A stretch of DNA of 64,000 nucleotides from Burkholderiales bacterium C2 (GTDB lineage: Bacteria; Pseudomonadota; Gammaproteobacteria; Burkholderiales; Burkholderiaceae_C), in the NCBI GenBank assembly GCA_005503085.1, contig SCOI01000005.1, positions 62,001-126,000 of the forward strand, given 5' to 3'. The notes beneath the pieces were generated by a model, which made no database searches, was not told where the DNA came from, and saw nothing but the letters and a program-made list of their open reading frames with translations. Below are positions 17,073-25,415 of the stretch, piece by piece. Within the stretch, counting starts at the first letter, position 1; each line of letters begins with the position of its first letter. The translations under genes were made by a program, and so were the position numbers.

Positions 17073-18602
17073 ATGGTTATGCGATTCATGCAGCGGGTGA
17101 TGTTGTCTCTGGCGGTGCCGGCCGGACTGGTGCTGGTGCTGGGCGCGGCCGTCAGCGTCGGCACCTACTCGGTGGAGCGCCAGCTGGGCGACTACTTCAG
17201 GCATGAAGACGCCTTGTCGGCCGAGGTCAACGAGATGTATGCCCAGGGCCTGCAGATGGGCCAGGCACTGCGCAATATCGTGCTGGACCCGGCCAACAAA
17301 AAGGCCTACGAGAACCTCGATGGCGCCGCCAAGGCCTATGACAAGGCCGCCGGCGCGGCCGAGGCGGCCGCCTCGCCCGAGCAACTGGGCAAGCTGCGTG
17401 CGATGGCCGCCTTGCGCAGCCGCCTGGCCGAGATGCAGCAGCAGGTGCTGGCCCAGGTGCAACAGGATGCCGCCGCTGCGGCCGCGCTGCTGAACAAGCA
17501 GGAGACCCCGGCCTGGCGCGAGCTGCGCGCCGAGCTCTTGGAGCTCAAGAAGATCACCGGCGCTGACAAGGAAGGCGCGCGCAAGGAAGCCGCCGCCGCG
17601 ATGAGTTCGGCGCGCTGGACCGTCTTGAGCCTGGCGCTGCTGAGCCTGGCGGTCTGCATTGGTTTTCTCGTCAGCCTGCGCCGCTGCGTGCAGCGCGAGC
17701 TGGGGGGTGATCCGGCCGTGGCGCGCCAGGTGCTGGAGCGGGTGGCGGGCGGCGATCTGCTGGCCGAGGTGCCGGTGGCGCCCGGTGACAGCAGCTCGAT
17801 GATGGCGGCGCTGCAGCGCACCCGCGATTCGCTGCGGGCGCTGGTCACCGATGTCAACCAGTCGGCGCAGAGCATCGCGCTGGCCTCCAGCGAGATCGCG
17901 GCCGGCAACCAGGACCTGTCCAGCCGCACCGAGCACCAGGCCAGCAGCCTGCAGCAGACCGCCTCGTCGATGGATCAGCTGACTTCGACCGTGCAGCACA
18001 ATGCCGAGTCGGCCCGCCAGGCCACCCAGCTCGCGGCCACCGCCAGCGGTGTGGCCAGCCAGGGCGGCGCGGCGGTCGGTCAGGTGGTGGGCACGATGGA
18101 TGCGATCAGCGCGCAGAGCAAGAAGATCGCCGACATCACCTCGGTGATCGACGGTATCGCCTTCCAGACCAATATCCTGGCGCTGAACGCGGCCGTCGAG
18201 GCGGCCCGTGCCGGCGAGCAGGGTCGCGGCTTCGCGGTCGTCGCCTCGGAGGTGCGCTCGCTGGCGCAGCGCTCGGCCGCCGCCGCGCGCGAGATCAAGA
18301 GCCTGATCAGCGAGAACGTCGACAAGGTCGAGGATGGCGCGCGCCAGGTCCAGCAGGCCGGCCAGACCATGGGCGAGCTGGTCACGCAGGTGCAGCGGGT
18401 CTCGGGCCTGATCAGCGAGATCTCGGTGGCCACCGGCGAGCAAAGCGGCGGCATCCAGCAGGTCAGCCTGGCCGTGGGTCAGCTCGATGAGGTGACGCAG
18501 CAGAACGCCGCGCTGGTCGAACAGAGCACGGCGGCGGCGCAAAGCCTGAGCCAGCAGGCCGAGCGCCTGAGCGCGCTGGTCAAGGTGTTCCGGCTGGCCT
18601 GA
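17073..18602 (+). CDS. Methyl-accepting chemotaxis protein
   Basis: This 509-residue receptor has a first membrane helix at residues 8-30 ([21 protein letters not shown]), a short periplasmic helical-bundle sensor of about 150 residues, a second helix ([21 protein letters not shown]) near 185-205, HAMP, and a cytoplasmic coiled-coil. The hairpin tip is intact ([28 protein letters not shown]). It signals through CheA/CheW to the flagellar motor. No C-terminal NWETF-like pentapeptide is present. The ligand is unknown. The sequence after the stop can fold into a GC hairpin shared with the convergent small gene. Confidence 0.94.
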   Translation: MVMRFMQRVMLSLAVPAGLVLVLGAAVSVGTYSVERQLGDYFRHEDALSAEVNEMYAQGLQMGQALRNIVLDPANKKAYENLDGAAKAYDKAAGAAEAAASPEQLGKLRAMAALRSRLAEMQQQVLAQVQQDAAAAAALLNKQETPAWRELRAELLELKKITGADKEGARKEAAAAMSSARWTVLSLALLSLAVCIGFLVSLRRCVQRELGGDPAVARQVLERVAGGDLLAEVPVAPGDSSSMMAALQRTRDSLRALVTDVNQSAQSIALASSEIAAGNQDLSSRTEHQASSLQQTASSMDQLTSTVQHNAESARQATQLAATASGVASQGGAAVGQVVGTMDAISAQSKKIADITSVIDGIAFQTNILALNAAVEAARAGEQGRGFAVVASEVRSLAQRSAAAAREIKSLISENVDKVEDGARQVQQAGQTMGELVTQVQRVSGLISEISVATGEQSGGIQQVSLAVGQLDEVTQQNAALVEQSTAAAQSLSQQAERLSALVKVFRLA

Positions 18603-18614
18603 GGCCGGGCCGGC

Positions 18615-18782
18615 TCAGTCCGGCCGGCGGTGCTGGTAGCGCCACCAGGCGGTCAGCGCCGCCGCTGCCATCAGCAGCGTCGCGCTGAAGGCCGCCGGCG
18701 TGCCCAGCAAGGCCAGGCTCAGCAGGGCCGCTGCCGCATAGAGCGCCGGCAGCTTCTCGTACCAATACTTGGAAATCCACAT
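18615..18782 (-). CDS. Small hypothetical membrane protein
   Basis: The 55-residue product starts MWISKYWYEKLPALY; GGGAGGG about six bases upstream is a good ribosome site and decides against a start five codons earlier. It has two hydrophobic helices (LYAAAALLSLALLG and AAFSATLLMAAAALTAWW) and a basic tail. I do not recognise a named family. The roughly 280 bases between its start and the diguanylate cyclase gene (18783-19060) show no convincing gene, only Pro/Arg-rich shadow frames. Confidence 0.6.
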   Translation of the reverse strand: MWISKYWYEKLPALYAAAALLSLALLGTPAAFSATLLMAAAALTAWWRYQHRRPD

Positions 18783-19060
18783 CGTTCGCCCTCCCATGGC
18801 GCAGCGGGAGGTTCTGGCTGCGGTCCGCCGACGTCATCGTCCTGCGGCCGCGCCGCCTTGCTGGCGACCTCCCTGGCGGCATCGTCGCCGAAGGAGCGCC
18901 CGGCCGCCATCCCGCCAAGGGGGGGCGCCCAAGCAAGGGGGTGGCGAGGCTCGGCCGCGCGTGCAGACCATGCTAAGCCTCAGGCAGGCATTTCCCGCCG
19001 GGGCTGCGCTCTGTGCGCTGCCCCACAGACGCCCCGGACGCCGGCGACTACTGTGGTGGG

Positions 19061-19993
19061 ATGAAGATCACGCACCGCGCCAAAGCCAGAGAGCTGGACA
19101 AGCCCGCCCGCCTTCCGCCGTCACCGGCCGCGGCCCAGCCCTCGCGCGTGCGGCATGTGCTGAACACGGCGTTGGGCCAGAGCCATGAGGTCAAGGCCGA
19201 GGTTCAGGCCTGCGCCGAGGACCTGGGATCGGCCAACGAGCTGGCCAAAGCGCATATCGCGGACGGGGCCTCGATGCTACCGGCCGCCCAGGCGCTGCAG
19301 CACGGTCTGGCCGTCGAGCAGCGGGTGCAGGGCTGCGCCGACGATCTGCAGCAGCTGGCCGACAACCTCAGCGATGGGGTGGATGAGGTCCAGGCGGTGG
19401 AACAGGCCCTGAGCCGCTCCCGCCTGGCCCTGGCCGACTCGGAGGCGGCGCTGGCCCTGTCCCGCGACGCCGAGCGCACGGCCAGCCAGCTCGCGATGCA
19501 TGACCAGAAGACCGGCCTGCCCAACCGCACGCTGTTCGACGATAGGCTGGCGCAGGCGATTGCCGGGGCCGAGCGCCATGGCTGGTTGCTCGCGGTGCTG
19601 TTCCTGGATCTGGATCGCTTCAAGCTCGTCAACGACACCCATGGCCATGCCGCCGGCGACACCGTGCTGACGGCCGTGGCGGAACGCCTGATGCGCAACG
19701 CACGCGACGAGGACACCGTCTGCCGCAACGGCGGCGATGAGTTCCTCTATCTGCTGATCAATCCCTCGGGCCGCGAGACCGTGGCGCGCATCGCGGCCAT
19801 GGTCCGCGAGGCGATAGGCTCGCCTGTCGGGCTGGGGGCGACGCAGTTTCGCGTCACGCCCAGCATAGGCATCGCGCTCTACCCCGAGCACGGCATGAGC
19901 GGCCCGACGCTGATCGCCAACGCAGACGTCGCGATGTACAGCGCCAAGAAGCGCGGCAGCGCGTTTGAGTTCTTCGAGCCGCTGACGGACTGA
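19061..19993 (+). CDS. Diguanylate cyclase (GGDEF domain)
   Basis: The start is MKITHRAKARELDKPARL, with GTGGTGGG upstream. The 310-residue cytosolic protein has an N-terminal helical region (about 45-145) with no membrane segment, then a GGDEF domain (about 150-305): DQKTGLPNRTLFDDRL, FLDLDRFKLVNDTHGHAAGD and active-site NGGDEF. The intact GGDEF motif and metal-binding Asp predict synthesis of cyclic di-GMP from GTP. No RxxD product-inhibition site is obvious before GGDEF. The N-terminal region resembles a coiled-coil dimerisation element. Confidence 0.92.
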   Translation: MKITHRAKARELDKPARLPPSPAAAQPSRVRHVLNTALGQSHEVKAEVQACAEDLGSANELAKAHIADGASMLPAAQALQHGLAVEQRVQGCADDLQQLADNLSDGVDEVQAVEQALSRSRLALADSEAALALSRDAERTASQLAMHDQKTGLPNRTLFDDRLAQAIAGAERHGWLLAVLFLDLDRFKLVNDTHGHAAGDTVLTAVAERLMRNARDEDTVCRNGGDEFLYLLINPSGRETVARIAAMVREAIGSPVGLGATQFRVTPSIGIALYPEHGMSGPTLIANADVAMYSAKKRGSAFEFFEPLTD

Positions 19994-20025
19994 AGAAGCG
20001 CATCCGGCCTCGGCCAGCCAAACAA

Positions 20026-20050
20026 GAAGCCACCGCTGGGCGGTGGCTTC
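20026..20050. terminator. Bidirectional hairpin between GGDEF gene and fumarase
   Basis: GAAGCCACCG and CGGTGGCTTC form a perfect 10-bp stem around a CTGGG loop. It lies between two convergent genes, so it probably terminates both; the flanking T tract is weak. Confidence 0.75.
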
Positions 20051-20077
20051 GTCAGAGGGCGGAAGCTGTCGGCTCGC

Positions 20078-21619
20078 TCAGCCCGCCGCCACCGGAATCT
20101 TCACCGCCTTGCCCGAGGCGATGCGCTCCTTCCACTCGGCCGGGCCGGTGTCGTGGGCGTTGGTGCCGTTCGAATCGACGGCCACCGTGACCGGCATGTC
20201 GGTGACGTCGAACTCGTAGATCGCTTCCATGCCCAGGTCCTCGAAGCCCAGCACCTTGGCGGCCTTGATGGCCTTGGAAACCAGGTAGGCGGAGCCGCCG
20301 ACGGCCATCAGGTAGGCGGCCTTGTTGTCGCGGATCGCGTCGATCGCCACAGGGCCGCGCTCCGACTTGCCGATCATCACGGTCAGGCCGGTCTTCTCCA
20401 GCATCATGCGGGTGAAGCCGTCCATCCGCGTGGCGGTGGTCGGGCCGGCCGGGCCGACGACTTCATCGCGCACCGGATCGACCGGGCCGACGTAATAGAT
20501 CGCGCGGTTCGTGAAGTCCACCGGCAGCTTTTCGCCCTTGGCCAGCATGTCGGCAATGCGCTTGTGCGCAGCGTCGCGGCCGGTCAGCATCTTGCCGTTC
20601 AGCAGCAGGGTGTCGCCGGCCTTCCAGCTGGCGATCTCTTCGCGGCTCAGCGCGTTCAGGTCGACGCGGCGGCTCTTGTTGTAGTCGGGCGCCCATTTGA
20701 CGTCGGGCCACAGATCCAGGCTGGGCGCTTCCAGATACGTGGGGCCGGAGCCGTCAAGCACGAAGTGGGCGTGGCGGGTGGCGGCGCAGTTGGGGATCAT
20801 CGCGACCGGCTTGCTGGCAGCATGGGTCGGGTAGGTCTTGATCTTGATGTCCAAGACGGTGGTCAGGCCGCCCAGGCCCTGGGCGCCGATGCCCAGCGCG
20901 TTGACCTTTTCATAGAGCTCGATGCGCAGCTCTTCGAGCTTGTTTTGCGGGCCGCGTTCCAGCAGCTCGTACATATCGATGTCGTCCATCAGGGACTCCT
21001 TGGCCATCAGCATGGCCTTCTCGGCCGTGCCGCCGACACCGATGCCCAGCATGCCCGGCGGGCACCAGCCGGCGCCCATCTGCGGCACGGTCTTCAGCAC
21101 CCAGTCGACCAGGTTGTCGTTCGGATTCATCATCACGAACTTGCTCTTGTTCTCCGAGCCACCGCCCTTGGCGGCCACCATCACATCGACGGTATTGCCG
21201 GGCACGATGCTGACGCTGATCACCGCCGGCGTGTTGTCCTTGGTGTTCTTGCGCTCGAACAGCGGGTCGTTGAGCACCGAGGCGCGCAGCTTGTTGTCGG
21301 GGTGGTTGTAGGCGCGGCGCACGCCCTCGTTGACGGCGTCCTCCAGCGAGCCGGGGAAGCCCTCGAAGCGCACATCCATGCCCACCTTCAGGAACACATT
21401 GACGATGCCGGTGTCCTGGCAGATCGGGCGGCGGCCTTCGGCGCACATCTTCGAGTTGGTCAGGATCTGCGCGATCGCGTCCTTGGCGGCGGCGCTCTGC
21501 TCGCGCTCATAGGCACGGGCCAGGTGCTGGATGTAGTCGGTCGGGTGGTAGTAGCTGATGTACTGCAGGGCGGCAGCCACGCTGTCGACGAGGTCGTCGT
21601 GCTTGATCGCGGTGGTCAT
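20078..21619 (-). CDS. Fumarate hydratase, class I
   Basis: This 513-residue iron-sulfur enzyme interconverts fumarate and malate in the TCA cycle. The alpha part (about 1-300) and beta part (about 330-513) are fused as in FumA/FumB. Cluster cysteines are visible in RPICQDTGIVNVF and in IPNCAATRH, with a third in WCPPGMLGIGVGG. The C-terminal part has GPTTATRMDGF and GGSAYLVSKAI. Class I enzymes are oxygen sensitive. It stands alone between a terminator and the MCE transporter operon, with 68 bases upstream to the next gene. Confidence 0.95.
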   Translation of the reverse strand: MTTAIKHDDLVDSVAAALQYISYYHPTDYIQHLARAYEREQSAAAKDAIAQILTNSKMCAEGRRPICQDTGIVNVFLKVGMDVRFEGFPGSLEDAVNEGVRRAYNHPDNKLRASVLNDPLFERKNTKDNTPAVISVSIVPGNTVDVMVAAKGGGSENKSKFVMMNPNDNLVDWVLKTVPQMGAGWCPPGMLGIGVGGTAEKAMLMAKESLMDDIDMYELLERGPQNKLEELRIELYEKVNALGIGAQGLGGLTTVLDIKIKTYPTHAASKPVAMIPNCAATRHAHFVLDGSGPTYLEAPSLDLWPDVKWAPDYNKSRRVDLNALSREEIASWKAGDTLLLNGKMLTGRDAAHKRIADMLAKGEKLPVDFTNRAIYYVGPVDPVRDEVVGPAGPTTATRMDGFTRMMLEKTGLTVMIGKSERGPVAIDAIRDNKAAYLMAVGGSAYLVSKAIKAAKVLGFEDLGMEAIYEFDVTDMPVTVAVDSNGTNAHDTGPAEWKERIASGKAVKIPVAAG

Positions 21620-21687
21620 GATGAGGCGGGTCCGGGTTTGTAAGGCTGGCGGGATTTTAGCGAGACCAGCTTTCCCCCTGCTTGCGC

Positions 21688-22368
21688 TCAGCCGGCCGGT
21701 GTCGGTGCTGCGGGCGCGCTGACCCTGGCCGCCCGCGCCAGCTCGGTCTCCAGCCAGGGCAGTAGCGCATCGAAGCTCTGGCTCAGCGCCTGCGACAGCG
21801 CCTGCGCGGCGCCGGCGGCGCTGGCGCTCCTGGCGGGCACCTCGGCGTCGAAACGCCGACGCGCGACGCGCTGGCGGCTGCGGCGGTCGAACAGCTCCAG
21901 GGTCAGCGCCAGCTTCGCGCTGCCGGGCTCGCTGTCGACCTCGTGATGCAGGCTGGAGATGCCCACGGTCAGCAGCCAGTCGGCGCGCATCGGGTCGCCC
22001 AGCAGGCCCACCGCGCCGGCAATGCCGCGCGCCTCCAGGCGCTGCTGCAGCAGGCGCGGCACCTGCCGCACCGGCTGCTCCACCCAGCTGCCCTGCTGGT
22101 AGAAGGCGAACTCATGGGCTCGCTTCGAGTAGGCCATAGACACCGTGTCGGCCATCGCATTGGCCGGCAACTGCTGGATCAGCAGCGCGCCGACCAGCGG
22201 GGCGGGCAGTCGTTCGGCGCTGCCGGCGCCCTCGTCATGCAGGCGGTACAGGGCCTGCAAGGGCGCATCGCCGCCGCCTACCGAGACGCAGGCGCTCAGC
22301 AGCGGCGACAGGCCCAGGCCCAGCAGCAGCCGGCGCCGCAGACGGCCTTCTTCATGGGTGGCGCTCAT
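21688..22368 (-). CDS. ABC-type transport auxiliary lipoprotein
   Basis: This 226-residue protein has an N-terminal RLRRRLLLGLGLSPLLSAC lipobox, so it is predicted to be lipidated and sent to the outer membrane or periplasmic face. The rest matches the ABC_trans_aux (PqiC-like) domain: LYRLHDEG, LLIQQLPANAMADTVSMAYSK and DWLLTVGISSLHHEV. It overlaps the MCE gene stop (ATGA) and is the last gene of the lipid-transport operon. It probably completes a trans-envelope path by acting at the outer membrane. Confidence 0.9.
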   Translation of the reverse strand: MSATHEEGRLRRRLLLGLGLSPLLSACVSVGGGDAPLQALYRLHDEGAGSAERLPAPLVGALLIQQLPANAMADTVSMAYSKRAHEFAFYQQGSWVEQPVRQVPRLLQQRLEARGIAGAVGLLGDPMRADWLLTVGISSLHHEVDSEPGSAKLALTLELFDRRSRQRVARRRFDAEVPARSASAAGAAQALSQALSQSFDALLPWLETELARAARVSAPAAPTPAG

Positions 22369-23354
22369 GGCTTTTTCTCTCCGGGGCCGAGTTGTTGTGC
22401 GCTCGGCCCCAGCAGGGCCGCGCGCGGATCGCGCAGGCGGTCGAACACGCGGGTGGCGGCGTCGATCGACAGGCGCAGCTCGGACATCGCGACGCTCAGC
22501 TGGTCGTCGACGCCGCTGGCCGTGTCCTCGAGCCGGCGCGCGGTCGCGACCGACTGGGTCTGCAGCGCCTCGACCGCCTTGGCCGCCTGGTTGAGCGCCT
22601 GGCGCGCCTCGACCAGGGTGCGCTCGGTCTCGGTCAGCGTGCCGTCCAGGCGGCTGCCCATGCGCTCGACCACCGCGGTGATGCGCTCGCCCGAGCCGCT
22701 CAGCTGGGTGGCGGCCTGGCCCACGCTCTCGGCCGCCGCGCCGGTCTGCGCCAGCGTGCGATCCAGCGCGCCGAGCCGGTTGTTGAGGCCTTGCGAGAGC
22801 TGGCGCAGATTGCGTATCGTCGCCATCACCTCGTCACGGTTCTCGCTGCTGAGCAGCTGGTTGACGCTGGACAGCGTCGTCGCGGCCATCTCGCCGACCT
22901 GCTGGACCCGGCCGGTGATCACATCCAGATCGGAGCGGCCTTCCTTGATCAGCGGGACGGTCTCGCCCTCGGCCACCTGCACCAGCGGCTCGCCGGGCGG
23001 CTCGGGCGTGATCAGCGTGATCGCGGCGATGCCGGTGACGAAGTTGCGGGTCACGACGGCCACGGTGTTGGTCAATACCGGCGCGCGGCCGTCGACCCGC
23101 AGCTCGACCCGCACCCGGTTGAACTTGCTGGTGGCCAGCGAATAGTCCTCGACCCGGCCGATCTTGATGCCGCGCAGCGAGACATCGGCGCCGACCTGCA
23201 GGCCGTCCAGCGCCTGCTGCTCGAAGTGGATCGCATAGCGCTTGAAATCGCCCTGGCCGCCGACCTTGCTGAGCCACAGCACCGCGACGATCAGGGCCGC
23301 CAGCAGGGCCAGCACGATCGCGCCGACCCGGGTGTAGCGGGCTTCAGCTTCCAT
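22365..23354 (-). CDS. MCE/MlaD family lipid-transport protein
   Basis: The start is MEAEARYTRVGAIVLAL, with AAGGAG upstream. The 329-residue protein has one N-terminal membrane helix (about 8-28), a single MCE domain (about 40-115: VSLRGIKIGRVEDYSL, and ITGIAAI-like VTGIAAITLI), then a long helical region (about 140-300) that probably forms a needle or ring. MCE proteins bind phospholipid between inner and outer membranes. It overlaps the ATPase gene by 11 bases and the lipoprotein gene by ATGA. Confidence 0.92.
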   Translation of the reverse strand: MEAEARYTRVGAIVLALLAALIVAVLWLSKVGGQGDFKRYAIHFEQQALDGLQVGADVSLRGIKIGRVEDYSLATSKFNRVRVELRVDGRAPVLTNTVAVVTRNFVTGIAAITLITPEPPGEPLVQVAEGETVPLIKEGRSDLDVITGRVQQVGEMAATTLSSVNQLLSSENRDEVMATIRNLRQLSQGLNNRLGALDRTLAQTGAAAESVGQAATQLSGSGERITAVVERMGSRLDGTLTETERTLVEARQALNQAAKAVEALQTQSVATARRLEDTASGVDDQLSVAMSELRLSIDAATRVFDRLRDPRAALLGPSAQQLGPGEKKP

Positions 23355-24117
23355 TGTCTTTTGCTCCTTCAACAGTAAGCCGTGCCGAGAAATACTCGCG
23401 CAGCCATTCGTCATCGATGGCCATCACCTGCTGTACCGGCCCGTCGGCCAGCACCTTGGATCGGGCCAGCGCGATCAGCCGGTCGACCGAGCCCAGCAAG
23501 GTGTCCAGATCATGGGTGACGAGAAAGACCGTCAGGCCCAGATCATCGACCAGGGAGCGCACCAGGCGGTCGAAGGCTCGCGCGGTGATCGGGTCCAGCC
23601 CGGAGGTCGGCTCGTCCAGGAACAGGATCTCGGGCTCCAGCGCGATCGCGCGGGCCAGCGCCGCGCGCTTGCGCATTCCGCCCGAGAGCTCGCTGGGCAT
23701 CTTGGCCCCGGCCTCCGGTGGCAGGCCGGCCTGGTGCAGGCGCAGCGCGACCAGGGCGGTGATGGTGGCGGGGTCCAGCGTCGTGTGCTCGGTCAGCGGC
23801 ACCGCGATGTTCTGCGCCACCGTCAGCGAGGAGAACAGCGCGCCGTCCTGGAACATCATGCCGAAGCGCCGCCGCACGGCGGCCAGCTCATCGGCTGGCG
23901 CATTCCACATCTCGGTGCCCAGCAGCCGCACCTGGCCGGCCGTCGGCCGCTGCAGGCCTATCATCTCGCGCAGCAGCACCGACTTGCCGGTGCCGCTGGC
24001 GCCAATCATGCCGACCAGGGTGCCGCGCTCGACCGTGAAGCTGACGCCGTCGTGCACCGTCTGCGCGCCAAAGCGGGTGACGATGTCGCGGACTTCGATG
24101 ACGGGCTCGCTCGCCAT
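23344..24117 (-). CDS. ABC transporter ATP-binding protein (MlaF-like)
   Basis: This 257-residue ATPase has Walker A GASGTGKS, Q-loop MMFQDGALFSSLTV, ABC signature LSGGMRKRAALARAIAL, Walker B EILFLDEPTSGLDP and switch His in LVTHDLDTL. The LSGGM-RK signature and its neighbours place it in the MlaF/Ttg2A group that powers lipid movement. The ATG overlaps the permease stop by one base (TGATG). Confidence 0.94.
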   Translation of the reverse strand: MASEPVIEVRDIVTRFGAQTVHDGVSFTVERGTLVGMIGASGTGKSVLLREMIGLQRPTAGQVRLLGTEMWNAPADELAAVRRRFGMMFQDGALFSSLTVAQNIAVPLTEHTTLDPATITALVALRLHQAGLPPEAGAKMPSELSGGMRKRAALARAIALEPEILFLDEPTSGLDPITARAFDRLVRSLVDDLGLTVFLVTHDLDTLLGSVDRLIALARSKVLADGPVQQVMAIDDEWLREYFSARLTVEGAKDNGS

Positions 24118-25253
24118 CACCAGCCCAGGCTCTGCAAGAGGATGGCAAAGCCGGCGTCCAGCAATATCACCGCGACGATGCCCTGCACCACGGTCGAGGT
24201 GGTGGCCGCGCCGACCGCGCGGGTGTCCTTGCCCACCGTCATGCCCATGCGGGCGCCGATCACCGCGATCACCAGCGCGAACACCGGCGCCTTGGACAGG
24301 CCCACCAGCACATGGCGCAGGTCCAGCGACTCGCGCAGCCGTGCCAGAAAGGCGCCGGGCGTGATGCCCAGCATGGGATCGGCGATCGCCATCGCGCCGA
24401 CAATGCTCATCACATCGCCGACAAAGACCAGCAGCGGCAGCACCAGCATCAGGGCCAGCACCCGCGGCAGCACCAGTACCTGCATGGTCGACAGGCCCAG
24501 GGTCTGGATCGCATCGGTCTCCTCGGTCAGCCGCATCGCGCCGAGCTGGGCGGTGAAGGAGGCGCCGGAGCGGCCCGCCACGATGACGGCGACGATGATG
24601 GGCGCGAACTCGCGCGTCGCGCCGATCGCGACGCCGTCGACGACAAAGATATTGGCCCCGTACTGCTCGGCCTGCAGGCCCAGCAGATAGGCGATCACGA
24701 CGCCGATCAGCAAGGTCACCAGGGCCACCACCGGCACGGCGTTGAGCCCCGTCTGCTCGACCTGCACGGTCAGCTCGCGCAGGCGCAACAGCTGCGGCCG
24801 CCGCAGCGCCTCGCCCAGCGCCACCATCGTGGCGCCGAAGAAGTTCAGATGGCCCAGCAGCAGCTCGCGCAGGGCCAGGGTCTGGCGACCGAGCTGGGCC
24901 AGCGCCGTCGGCGGGGGCGTCGGCTGCGGCGCTGCGGCCGCCTGCAGATGCTCGCGCACCCGCTCGATGATGCGTGCCGGCACCTCGGACAGCCCCTGCC
25001 AGCGCGCTTGCGGCGGCAGCGCGCGCAGCAGCACCAGGGCGGCCGCCGAGTCGATCTCGACCAGCTCGGCCGCATCGACGCTCAGCACCTCGGGCAGTTC
25101 GCGCAAGGTCTGTTCGATCTCGGCCAGATGCACCATGCGCCAGGCACCGCGCAGCGCCAGCCGGGGCTGCGGCTCGGCGGTGTCCAGGGTGTACCAGGGG
25201 CTGGTGGGCATGCGTGCAGGAGGGGCAGGGCTGGAAGACGAGGCGCTCAGCAT
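24117..25253 (-). CDS. MlaE family permease with N-terminal STAS domain
   Basis: The C-terminal 250 residues are the MlaE/YrbE permease with about five helices ([52 protein letters not shown]). The N-terminal 100 residues ([25 protein letters not shown]) are a STAS-like domain, so the MlaB function is fused to the permease. Two starts are possible: MLSASSSS (25253, 378 residues) or [10 protein letters not shown] (25211, 364 residues); neither has a clear ribosome site. It is the first gene of the permease-ATPase-MCE-lipoprotein operon. Confidence 0.9.
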   Translation of the reverse strand: MLSASSSSPAPPARMPTSPWYTLDTAEPQPRLALRGAWRMVHLAEIEQTLRELPEVLSVDAAELVEIDSAAALVLLRALPPQARWQGLSEVPARIIERVREHLQAAAAPQPTPPPTALAQLGRQTLALRELLLGHLNFFGATMVALGEALRRPQLLRLRELTVQVEQTGLNAVPVVALVTLLIGVVIAYLLGLQAEQYGANIFVVDGVAIGATREFAPIIVAVIVAGRSGASFTAQLGAMRLTEETDAIQTLGLSTMQVLVLPRVLALMLVLPLLVFVGDVMSIVGAMAIADPMLGITPGAFLARLRESLDLRHVLVGLSKAPVFALVIAVIGARMGMTVGKDTRAVGAATTSTVVQGIVAVILLDAGFAILLQSLGW

Positions 25254-25286
25254 AGCCCAGGGGCATGAACCCCGGATGAAGGTCGG

Positions 25287-25331
25287 CCGGTTCTCGGCGC
25301 CTCCTACAGCCGGTTCTCTTCGCCTCCTACA
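25287..25331 (+). repeat. Tandem 22-bp direct repeat upstream of mrp operon
   Basis: CCGGTTCTCGGCGCCTCCTACA (25287-25308) is repeated at 25310-25331 with two mismatches (GG to TT). It lies in the 162-base divergent gap between the lipid-transport operon and the Mrp operon, and could be a direct-repeat operator. The function is unknown. Confidence 0.6.
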
Positions 25332-25415
25332 ATCACCTGCTTTTGATCGCGCGCCTAGAGCGTCCCGGGACAGGTCTTGCCGAGAGCCGCCCCCGCCACC
25401 CACTCTGACGACACG

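Noticed and set aside
17046-18542. 498-aa minus-strand frame opposite the chemotaxis receptor
   Set aside because: The receptor reads through all its domains on the plus strand; this is its complement.
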